Assembly (NCBI GenBank): GCA_902806565.1 | Contig: CADCXA010000006.1 | Location: forward strand, 310,001-374,000 | Source: Hypoxylon rubiginosum | Lineage: Eukaryota; Ascomycota; Sordariomycetes; Xylariales; Hypoxylaceae | Length of the DNA stretch: 64,000 nt | Direction of reading: 5' to 3' | Shown: positions 37,901 to 48,329 of the stretch, in pieces | How the letters are laid out: each line of letters opens with the position of its first letter | How positions within the stretch are numbered: position 1 is the stretch's first letter | Position numbers and translations under genes: made by a program | Notes under the pieces: generated by a model | What the model was told of the DNA's origin: nothing | What the model saw: the letters and a program-made list of their open reading frames with translations, nothing else | Database searches by the model: none

Positions 37901-40900
37901 TCGGCAACCGGTAACGATTCTTCAGCAATTATGGGCTCATCTTTCAAGTTATTAACAGAAGCATTAGCATCGGAGGTATCCCTAGTAATTTCTGGTTCCC
38001 GTTGCTCTTTCGTTGAAAGGTCGACTGGCTCAGTTAGTTGCATAGGTGACTCGACATGAGGCGACTCGACATGAGGCGACTCGACATGAGGCTTCTCAGC
38101 CACGGGACTGTCTTCCTCTAGATGTGTAGTCGTTTCTTCGGGCTGGTTAGATATTTTTCCTTCGGAAATATCCCTTAGAGCGTCGTCGGTATCAATTCCG
38201 GTCTCATGGTTAAAATCGATGACAACTGGTTCTATTTCTTGAATAGAATCAGCGCCGTGAGCGGAATCAACAGGCTTAGTTTCCTCTTCGCTATCTACCG
38301 GGACGACTTTGTCATCATGCTTCGCTGCCTCGACAACTAGAGGCTCCTGTGATAATTCCTTATTTGATGATTCGATCTGCGGGTTGTCGACTGGTGCAGA
38401 CTTTTCTGCGGGTGTCTCAAGGGGCACAGATGATTTTTTAACGTCTTCCTCGACGTCCGGTTCTTCTACCGGGATTGACTCTTCTCGTTCGTTATCGTGC
38501 TCCCGTGTGGCAGCCTTGTTTTCCGCAGGGGAAGGGGTTGTATTATCATCGAGCATCGGTGGTCGTGCTGTTGCTGTTGGCCTGGATGTGGCTATATCAG
38601 ATGCGTTCGTCCCCTGCGTAGAACCGTCGACGCCGCCGTTCGTTTCGCTTCCGGCTCCTGGCTTCGGGCCGTCGGGGCTGGAGCCCGTAGATGGTTGCGA
38701 GGGCATACTGGGCATACTGGATTGGTCATCTTCATCAAGACCACCTGGCTCACGTGAGGATTGTTCCTGCACAACTTCGGATTTGATAGGCAAGGCTAGT
38801 GGCTCTAGTTCCCTGGACTCCTTTTCTTCGAGGTCGTGCGAGTCATCAGGCGTTTTAGTGTCCATATGATGTTCATGAGCAAGAGCACCGCCAGCGACCG
38901 CAATTGCTGTAGCGCCGACAATCCCAGATGCGATCATACCCGAATGGTCGTCTTCTTCACTTGTCTTGCGGCTCGGTTCTTCTTCTACCTCGGAAGCCGG
39001 TAGAATCTCAGTTGCTTTAGCTGTGCCCTCTAAGACATTGAGGTCCTCATGAAGGGCAGCGTCTGGCTTTTCTTGGGACAGCGAGTCTGTAATATCGGAA
39101 TCCCCGACTGCCTCCAATGATCTGGCTGTAACTGCGCCTTCATTTTCTGGTGGCGGTTCCTTTACAGTGGTCAAGGCATCAATGTCTCTAGCATTCTCTG
39201 TTTCTTGAAGGAATGGCGCTGTGCTTGTTTCAGGATCATGGCTAGAGATATCAGCCGCGCTGGAATCACCTAGTTTCTCTGGTGGCTCATCACTTTCAGG
39301 CTCTACGTGGACTGTTTCTTTTTCTGACGTAGGCTGACTTGACAGGGCTGCTACCTGAGGCACTTCGCAGGGAAGCTCCCCAGGAACATCCTGTGACAGA
39401 GCATCTTCACTAGGAATAGCATCTTCGCTAGGAATAGCATCCTCCCGTTTTGTCTCGCCGGCTGAAACATCCGGTGTAACATCGACGATAGGAGGGCTAA
39501 CTAGAGGTAGCTCTGGGACAATTTTCTCCGAGTTTCCGGGAGGGACAATGCTATCGTCACATATTCCAAGCTGCCGCTCAGCCAGAATACTATCAGGCTC
39601 ACGTGGCTCGACACTTTCTTCCTCAAAATACTTGCTTGGCTGAGGCGTGATGTTTTCCGAGGGAGGTTGCGCGGGCTCCTTGGCATCGACTACAACTATG
39701 CCTTCGCTTTCAGGTGGCGGCCCCTCTGCAGTAGTCTCGTCGACTGGAATATCGGAGGTAGTGTCGACGATAGGGGGGCTAACCGGACGTGGCTCTGAGG
39801 CAATTTTCTCCGAATTTTCACCAAGAATGATGTCGTTGTCATTCGTTATAAGCTCCCGCTCAGCTAGAATACCAGCATGATCAAGTTCACTTGGCTCGAC
39901 GTTTTCCTCAAACTTCTTGTCCTGGTGAGGTGTGGTATCTTCCGAGAGAGGTTTCGCAGTTTCGTCGGCATTGACATCTTTGGTTGAACTATCTGCGTGG
40001 GAACCTGTAGATTCCGGAATAATGTCGCTGTTATGTACTGTAAGCTCCTGCTCAGCCACAATACTAGTATGATTAAGTTCACTTGGCTCGACGTTTTCCT
40101 CAAACGTCTTGTTCTGGTGAGATGTGGTATCTTCCGGTTCCGCGAGTCCCTTGGCATCAGATGGTTGTTCCGCGTGGGAACTCGTAGATTCCGGGATAGC
40201 GTCTGCCGCCTCTGAAAACACGACGGATGGCTTCTCTTCAGATGCATCATCTACAAAAGTGCGAGCTTCGTCGACGATAACCACGTCATCATTCCTTGGA
40301 ACCTCTTGCGATGCAACCGGCGTAACGATGACATCGTTTACAGCTACGTCCTCGCCAGCGATAACTTGATCTCCAATCGAAAGTTTATCCAGGATTGCAA
40401 CATCTTGTTTTGCTTGATCCATTGGAGAATCCGGTTTCTTAATTGACGTATCCAAGGTTTTCGTAGATGGCTCGTCACCCAAGGGCTTAGGCTGGACTAA
40501 ATTGTCGATGGTTTCATCCATGGTGCCTTCCTCGGGTTTCACAATGATAACAAACTCATCATCGACGACTGGATTTTCATCACCCGAAGCTTGAGGGATA
40601 ACGCCCTCGGATTTAGGAGCGACCGAAAGTTCGGAATTCCCATCCGCAGTCGGTTGCTCGTCACTAGGCGCCTCTTCTACGTTTTCGTCATGAGCAGTCG
40701 GAGAACTTATCTCCAGCGGCGGGCTATTGGACGGCCTATCTTCTGATTCTGTCTGTTGTGGCTCCTCTTTGCTTGTAGTCGGCGGCTCGGAGGGCACTGT
40801 TTCCGGGATGGGTTCTGAGACAGACTCTTGGGCAAGAGCTGGGGCCGGCTCCGAAGCTGGCCGCTCATTGCTATCTGTAATAGCTTGAATGCCGGCCTCC

Positions 40901-43900
40901 AGATCTACAGGAGTTTCTTCTGAAAGCTGAGTGAGCACCTGTTCAAATTCTTCCGTCGGGTGTGAAACTGGACTCAGTGCGGTGGGTTGCTGGGAATTGA
41001 CTATGGTCGCATCCAACGTACTCTCTGATTTGTCTTGCGGTTGGGTCTCACGTTCCTCAGGAGCAGTGTCCAGGGGAGGGGTTCGATCATCGACAGTTGG
41101 TACTACCAGAATAACATCTGGTGTGCTATCTTCATGAACATCTTGTACCTGAACAACGTCTGGCCCCATGGATTCGTCTGTGACGTTTGTTGAAATTGGT
41201 GGCTCATCTTTGAAAATATCCTGCTCTTGAGAGTCAGGTGCGGGTGGGGGAGCGGGCTCTTCGTGAGAAAGAATAGGCAGTGGCGCAGAAACAGGTTCTT
41301 CAGGGCTGTCGATTGTCTCTGGCTTGACAACAATGGGCTCTTTAGATGTAGGTAGTAGGTCAGAGACAGACGTTAAATTCGGAATGGCTTGTTCCCCTGG
41401 AGCGTTGCCGATTGATTCAAGAGACACATCTTCACTCTGACCTTGGTGTTCAAGGTGGAGGTTGACTTCGGACGCTTCCGGTTTTTCAACCTCAGCGTGC
41501 TCGGACTCCACGTTAGTAGCCTGCAAGAAGGGATTTGGAGATTCCTCCTTTGTTGACTCGACATGCGAGTTGTCGATTGGTGCAGGTGCTTCATGGGGCG
41601 CAGACGAATCCTTCACCTCTTCCTGAGAGTCCGGATCTTCCGCCGGAATTGAACCTTTGCCTTTGCAATCTTGCTCCTGTGGAGTAACTGCATCTTGCTC
41701 CTGTGGAATAACTGCATCTTGCTCCTGTGGAGTAACTGCATCTTCCGCAGGGGAAGAAGTGCCAATATTTTCTGCTAATTCAGTTGTTGGGGGCAGCTCG
41801 GTGTCAAATTGCGTGTTTCCCTCAACAACATCAGCCTTTTCCTGTATCTCGAGAGCTTCATGGATTTCTCCAAGGTCAGAGATATTCTGAGCATCCTGGC
41901 CCTCTGTACCTATTGTGGTGCTGTCCGTAGGCACGTGTTCGTCATCGACGACACCGGAGTTATCCTCGATCTTTGTTGTGTCGAGGTCCTTGGCTGCTAC
42001 TGCTTCACCTGGCAACTGAATATCGTTTTCCTGGAGTGCTTGAGGCATTTTGATGGTTTGCAAGCTGTCATCAAGCTGGCTCGGCTTGGGTGTCTCTATC
42101 CTACTTTGTTCCTCGTCTTTCAGACTCTCTTCTCCCTCCTTAGCAGAAATCAAATGCTCTGGAATCTCAGGGGTATCTGCAGTTTGTAATTGACTGCTAT
42201 TAGGAATGGGAGATTGGGGTTGTTCGACGGGGGCTTCTTCTGTTGGAGACGTCTCAGCGATCTTAGGGCCCTCATCCGTTACAGGCGCTGCTTCTCCGGT
42301 TGTCGCGTCGTCAGCGCTTAGTTTTGCTTCGGGAAGTGCAACACCTTCGATTTCTTCGAGGTTTTTGCTTACGCCTTTGGTAGTGCCCTTAGCAGGACTG
42401 TCGGCGAGAAATTTGTCTGTTGTTGGTTCGGTAGCTTCCGGAATCGGCGCCGCCTCAACAACGTCGGCGCCCTCCGCCAGTTTCGCCTCGGCTTCCTGTG
42501 TGACCGCTGGCTCTTTGGCGTTCGCAGATTCTTCAGGCACTTTCGCATCCTCGCTAGGTTTATCTGAGAGTTCAATTTTCTCGGGGGCAGTGGCGGTAGC
42601 GGTACCTGGCGCCTTATCCCCGCCATCGCTTACATGTACATCCGGAATTGAGATATCGGTCGTCGACTGTTCCGGCTCCGGCGCACTTAATATCTCAGGC
42701 TCGATTAATTCCGGTTGGCTAGCTTCCGCAGCTTGCTGCTCAGATTTCACTGCTGGCCCCATAGATTCGTCTAAGACGTTTGTTGAAATTGGTGGCTCAT
42801 CTTTGGGAATATCCTGCTCTTGAGAGTCGGGTTCTGGCGGGGGAGCGGGCTCTTCGTGCGAAATAGGCAGTGGCGCAGAAACAGGTTCTTCAGGGCTTTC
42901 GATTATCTCTGGCTTGATATTATTCCCGCCATCGTTTATAGGTACATCCGTAATTAAGATGTTGGTTGACTGTTCCGGCTCCGGCACACTTAATATCTCG
43001 GGCTCGATTAATTCCGGTTGGCTAGCTTTAGCAGCTTGCTGCTCGGGGTTCACTGCGGCTGCTTGGGTCGCAATCACTTCGTCAGCGGCGGCCGGTACCA
43101 TCTGTTGCTCATCCTTCTCGCCATTAGTTCCACTCCCAGTTTCGGCCGTCTCGCCCCCATCCGGCCCAGCTTGTCCCTCTTTCGGTGTCTGGTGATCATC
43201 GACTGGGATTTCCGCCACCGTCTTCTCAGGCTTTTGTTCAGATTTCGCTTTCGAAACAGGCTCTTCTGACTCAGTACTCTCCGCTTGAGGCTCTGCTAGG
43301 GACGGTAGAGTATCGGTGGGAGCGGCACCGTTAGAACTATCACTCTGCTGTCCATCCACAGGCGCACCCTTCTCCGGTTGAGGCGGCCCAGGGGCTTCAG
43401 CTTCCGGGGCCTGCAACATGTTAGTAACTTCCAATGATGCTGTTGACAATATATCGACATCGCTGCCTAGGGCTTAGGCTAGACGAACGCAGTCTACCTA
43501 AGTGAAAGGAGAATGGATATTCTAAGCATGAAAAGCTTACAGGTTCTGGCGTTGGCTCCGGGGCGGCCTCCGGTGATGTCTGCCCAGTGACAGCCTCCTT
43601 GGGAGGTTCGGCCTCGACTGGGGCATTCTCAGCCTTCTTCTCAGCCTGCGCGGGTTCAGATACTGCTTTCTCGCTGGGTTGCTCCACGGCTGGTTTCACA
43701 TCTTCGTTTGTCGGGGCGGCGTTCGTAGAGATTTCCTCCGGGTTTACAGTCTTACTTTCCGCATCTTCCTTGGGCGCCTCCGCCTCAGCTTCGACCTCCT
43801 TGTTCTCGGTTATGGCAGGTTGGGTGTTGGTCACTGGCGGTGACGGCAATGGATCTTCCAGTTTGGCATCAGCCTCGACTTCGACTTCCTTACTCTCGGT

Positions 43901-45085
43901 CACGGCAGGTTGGGTGTCGGTCACTGGCGGTGACGGCAATAGATCCTCCAGCTTGGTATCAGCTTCAACCTCCTTGTTCTCGGTTACGGCAGGCTGGGCG
44001 TTAGTTGCTGGCAGTGATGGCGATGGGTCCTCTAGCTTGGCATCGGCTTCGACCTCCTTATTCTTGGTTACAGCAAGCTGGGTGTCAGTTGCTAGTGGTG
44101 ACGGCAATGGATCCTCTAGTTTGGCATCAGCTTCGACTTCCTTGTTCTCAGTCACGGCAGGCTGGGTGTCAATCGCTGGCGGTAATAGCACTAAATCTTC
44201 CGGTTTGGCATCAGTTTCAACCTCCTTATTCTCGGTCACGACAGGTTGGGTGTTGGTCACTGGCGGTGACGGCAATGGATCTTCCAGTTTGGCATCAGCT
44301 TCGACTTCGACTTCCTTATTCTCGGTCACGACAGGCTGGGTATCAATCGCTGGCGGTGATGGTAATGGATCCTCTGGCTTGGCATCAGCTTTGGCCTCCT
44401 TGTTCTCGGTTACGACAGGCTGGGCGTCGGTCACTGGCGGTGACGGCAATGGATCTTCCAATTTGGCACCAGCTTCGACTTCGACTTCCTTATTCTCGGT
44501 CACGGTAGGTTGGGTGTCAGTCGCTGGCGGCGACGGCAATGGATCCTCCAGCTTTTCAGCCGCGTCCGGAGGCGGAGATTCTTTCGGAGCAGCTTCCGCT
44601 ACCGACGATTCGGCTTTTTCTCCCATGTCCTTCACTGCATTGCTGGTCTTGCCTTTGGCTTTTTCTTTACGCTTTTGTTTCTTTGAAGCGTTCTTCTTCT
44701 GCTGCTTTGATGGGGGCGGAGGCGCGGTTTCCTTCTGTGGTGGTGGCTCTTCCGGTTCAGGGTCTTCAACCTTCCCTTTATTCTTCTTCTTATTACGCGA
44801 TTTCGATTTCACTGGAGGCGGAGATACTGGTGCCGGCGGGGTGTTCCGATATACTGGTTCGTATTGGATTTCATCTACGTCCTCTTCCTCTAGTTCACTC
44901 TCTCCGGCTACGAGGCGTATTAGCGCAAACGCAGCGATTCTAGTATTTAGTTATGTACCTTGGTCTTCTTCTTCTTCCGGATTTTCAACCTCAAGATATT
45001 GTATGTTTGAGAAGTTAGCTACTTGAAGATTTGCGAGTGGGTTGATTCGAGCAGGGGAATATGAGATTCCTCCTTGATCCGCCAT
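34954..45085 (-). CDS. Giant acidic repeat-built protein (about 3,316 aa), unknown function
   Basis: Three exons (45085..44959, 44907..43541, 43410..34954; introns 51 and 130 bp, the second with a TTACTAAC branch) give one continuous 3,316-residue frame. The N-terminus is MADQGGISYSPARINPLANL, followed by an acidic patch and a Lys-rich region. Residues 161-420 are nine tandem 28-30-residue KLEDPLPSPP-type repeats. Residues about 500-2700 are Glu/Pro/Ser/Thr-rich, disordered, with dispersed internal duplications. A hydrophobic segment at about 1990-2009 (IASGIVGATAIAVAGGALA) and another at about 2881-2895 (VAAAVVIYAAVRGF) interrupt it. The C-terminus has a His tract, Arg/Ser/Glu repeats and a basic end (GIRAAFKKIFS). 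Fungal genomes often label such proteins 'involucrin-repeat'; giant septal/Woronin-body tethers (leashin) have similar architecture, but I see no decisive motif. Not a transposon. Confidence 0.85.
35481..35642 (-). repeat. Six 27-bp coding repeats (HSERPHSER type)
   Basis: Six 27-bp units encode nine-residue repeats rich in Ser, Glu, Arg and His (HSERPHSER-like) near the C-terminus of the giant protein. Units differ at several bases, mostly conservative in charge. Confidence 0.85.
35971..36005 (-). repeat. His/Arg tract in the giant protein
   Basis: CAC/CAT/CGG-type codons encode a run of HRHRHHHHHHSS. The region begins the basic Ser/Arg-rich C-terminal section. Confidence 0.8.
38048..38092 (-). 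repeat. Three 15-bp coding repeats (HVESP)
   Basis: Three 15-bp copies, identical at the DNA level, encode HVESPHVESPHVESP. Exact identity suggests recent expansion. Confidence 0.9.
41668..41739 (-). repeat. Three 24-bp coding repeats (VTPQEQDA)
   Basis: Three almost identical 24-bp units encode VTPQEQDA/VIPQEQDA. The single Thr-to-Ile change in the middle copy is the only coding difference. Confidence 0.9.
43775..44554 (-). repeat. Nine 84/90-bp coding repeats in the giant protein
   Basis: Nine head-to-tail units of 28 or 30 codons start with KLEDPLPSPP or a variant and end with TENKEVEADA or TENKEVEVEADA. The two-codon (EV) length difference creates the 84- and 90-bp classes. All units remain in frame. 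The mirrored strand is also open through the array, which is a property of the repeat and not a gene. Confidence 0.95.
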
Positions 45086-48000
45086 GCTTCATTCGACGGT
45101 CCGCAGGACTTGAGGTCCTGTGGGAGACTTTAAAGGAAGGTAAACCCCAATTGCCTCCTATATGCAGAGTGACGAGTGTTATGCGGGTATTTGCAGGAGC
45201 TGCACGAGACGATTGAGGAATGAGCTGTCAATTCAAGCTGCTGGGTATCGGTTCTGTACGGAACAATGGCAGTGTTGGTTGATAGCAGAATAAGCAATGC
45301 AGGCTCTACCTATGAAAAAAAATCACGACTTCGATAATGGGTGGGAGGACAACGAGTTGAGTGGACGGAGGATGGGTGTACGGGAGTGTAAAAAATGACT
45401 CTCAATGCGAGCTCGGAATCTCGAATGACGTTTGGCTGGAGCGGGAATAGGTGCGCGGCCTCTAATTGAATACTTCCTTTCGATAAGGGCTACATAGATG
45501 CGACATACCCCACGACTCTGGACGAGTCAGAGTGGAGAGAGATCTGAAGCTCTTGTGATCAATATCTTGGGACAGCTACCGATGGACACGACGGCATTGG
45601 CGCCACGTCGCGAAGGAGGTTGGGCTAGGGCTAGGTTTCAAACCGATCTGGAGCAGCATATGGCATATGGCATATGGCATATGGCATATGGCATATGGCA
45701 CAATACCAATACCAGGTGAAGGGCGATAATATAACTCGACAGGGAAGTTGGTAGCGGCCCAACAGCAATAGAGACTGCAAGCAGACAGAAATGGGTCAGA
45801 CCCACGCATGAAAAGATGTCCGTAAATGGAGAGGCCGAAGAAGTGTTTGACAGCATCATGCACGACCACTTGGTCGACCAGTTGGTCAACCGGGGGGCGG
45901 GATATTCAGGATGGCGGGATGGTGACAGGCGGCAACGCCTAGAATCAGAATGAGGGCCAGGACCAGGACCAGGACCAAGACCATCGCATCTGCGCATCAG
46001 GGCCATGAGGAGACCGGGGAAACTCAGGAGACCCAGCGGCCATTGGGCGTCAACATGACCTTCCCTTCTCCTTCTCCAATAATACAATACCTCTTTGGCG
46101 GATGAAACGGTGCGAGAAGAGGAAGTCTTGATGGTCAATTGGTTCCTGAATAGAGCGCAGTGGGTAAAGCCGCCCAACCGGCAGGATCAATGCAGCTTGC
46201 ATGATGCCGATGATTAGTGTCGTGTGCAACGTGGACGTCTTCGTTGGCTTCATTTTTTTTGACGAGACCCCTTAAATTGGGCCACGGCAGCCAACCACTC
46301 GGTGGGGCGGGACGTGGCGGAACATGCTGGGCCTTAATTGGACTGCCAGCTGGACGTGATCGATCTGTCTTGCCCGATTCATTCTATTTCAAGGGTCTTC
46401 CCGCCCGCTCGGAAGCAAGTGAGGAATCAGTATGGCACGATGTGTACAGGATGTGGTGGCAAGAAGACGATGTGACGGGAGTTTCTAATGTTGCGAAGAG
46501 AAAATTACCTAGAATTAATTGGCAAATAATGGAAGGAAATTGAGAGAGCGTACTAATAGTGCATACCTCCAGGGCTCTAATAGTAGAATGCTGACATGAG
46601 ACGGCAGGACGGTAAGGGCCCAGCCTATCGATAGACATTCTGATATTTTACACATCACGTGCATAACCGCCAGGTATTTCTACGTTTTACTGAATCCGAT
46701 GCGAATCCGAAGATGTCCGATAACCTACCTACCTACCTTGGAGGTGTAGTATCTTGACTGCATGACACGTTGATGTTTGATTTCTAATAATCAATACATA
46801 TCAAATTTGATATTATTTTGCCTCTATCAATAGGTAACCATGATAATACCTCAATCAATTTTGCTTCAGCAATATTCCCGCCGTACTGTATCTAATTACC
46901 TACCTTGCAGCACCATGTGCTTCCACGACATCGAGCTCGTTGGCTCAAACCCGCATAAGCTATATGGAGGTAGCAGCGCGCGTATATCCAGAATTGATAC
47001 AGTGTTACACAAGAGTAAACACAATACATACATGTATGTAGGCTCTTAGCAGCCTGAGTATCCCTTCAAGGAAACGAAGATCCATCGAAACTATTGGCAG
47101 TCAGGTACGTGGGAGCACTATTATAAGTCGGAGACACAAGGACATTACGAGACACCAAAGCATCACCTCTAATAGGAACGGTCTCGGTATGCTGATGATC
47201 TCGTCTCACTACTCCTTTCTTCGAGTAAGCGAAAGTAAGGTTCGCAATGATGCCACGTCCCATGCGGTATACAATTCGTCTTTGAAGGTGAGTACGAGAT
47301 ATCCACTTGTTTTTATTTTCTATTATCTTTCGAAGAATAGTACTTTTAGAAAACGACCGCGTGGCACGATAAGAAGCACACCAACAAGTCTCGTGAGACG
47401 ACATACAGGTACCCAAATATCATAGGGCTATAGTACATTGATTCCCATATTTTATTCTTCTCTGCTTCTCACTTGATATCACTGAGCCATTGCCCAACAG
47501 CGTTTCCACTTTGGGCCTCTACTATAGAGTAACTAAGGTAAGTAGCTATCAAATTACAATCCTAATCATGCTAACGGCTAGAGATCTTATCGAATATTAG
47601 AATCACACCAAAGGCATCCTTAACAACATCTCCGAGCCCACCTTTTAGAAGCATCAAATTTTTCACTCTTAGCACCGTTTATGTTCCACTTGGGCTGTGT
47701 GGAACTTCATGCACGATAAACCCGACTACATAGTATGAACCCAGTCAATAAATCTGCTAGCCTATCTGCACTTAGGTCTATGCCAGGGAGAACCTGGTTT
47801 CCCACGACTTCGGCTCGGCCCCCCATCGACACAGGCTTTGATGCAGAGTTCCAGGGCAAAGGGAGGGAGCATATGAGATCTCGCCAGGAAGCACGAGCTA
47901 CTTCCAGGTGTCACGCAGCCCTACGTGTTGCATCAAGGCTGACGGAGCTGGAAATAACGATATGCATGTGGCTCGGTATTCAGCTAGAATCGCGTGGTGG

Positions 48001-48329
48001 TACATATACCAAGAAAACTGACGTATGCCTTCGATGTTTTGAGAAGCGACGGATGGGCTTCAGCTCTTACCTGTGAACAGCTCCCTTCTCTTTAGGAGAC
48101 ATGCTATGTGCAGGTAGGTATGATCTAACTGAACAGCTTGCCTATGACGTCCTTCAAGCCTCAACGTAATCGGGTTTCATAGATAATAGGCAATGGTCTC
48201 GGGTAGAAGGGCCTAACGAGTCTTGTGAATATGCATGCCAATTATGAAAGATTATATATTTTTTTCTGATATCTACCCGCCATAACCCGTCGCCACTACA
48301 GAAAATCACCCTATCTACATACCTAGGTG
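45086..48329. other. Intergenic region upstream of the giant-protein gene
   Basis: About 3.2 kb with no supportable gene. It should include the promoter and leader of the giant gene. It contains a (GCATATG)6 minisatellite, a GACCAG hexamer repeat near 45958-45982, CCTACCTACCTACC at about 46724-46737, and short ATG-started frames (for example 113 codons at 47735-48076) with no recognisable domain. A 117-codon minus-strand frame at 47066-47416 is also unassigned. Confidence 0.5.
45656..45700. repeat. (GCATATG)6 tandem repeat
   Basis: Six perfect copies of the 7-mer GCATATG plus GCA, 45 bp in all. Each copy contains the palindrome CATATG. It lies about 570 bp upstream of the giant-protein start. 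Confidence 0.95.

Noticed and set aside
43587..45026. 479-codon plus-strand open frame opposite the giant gene's exon 2
   Set aside because: It is the mirror of the 84/90-bp repeats, giving only Gly/Ser/Val-rich repeats. The minus strand has correct splice sites and N-terminus; the plus frame has none.
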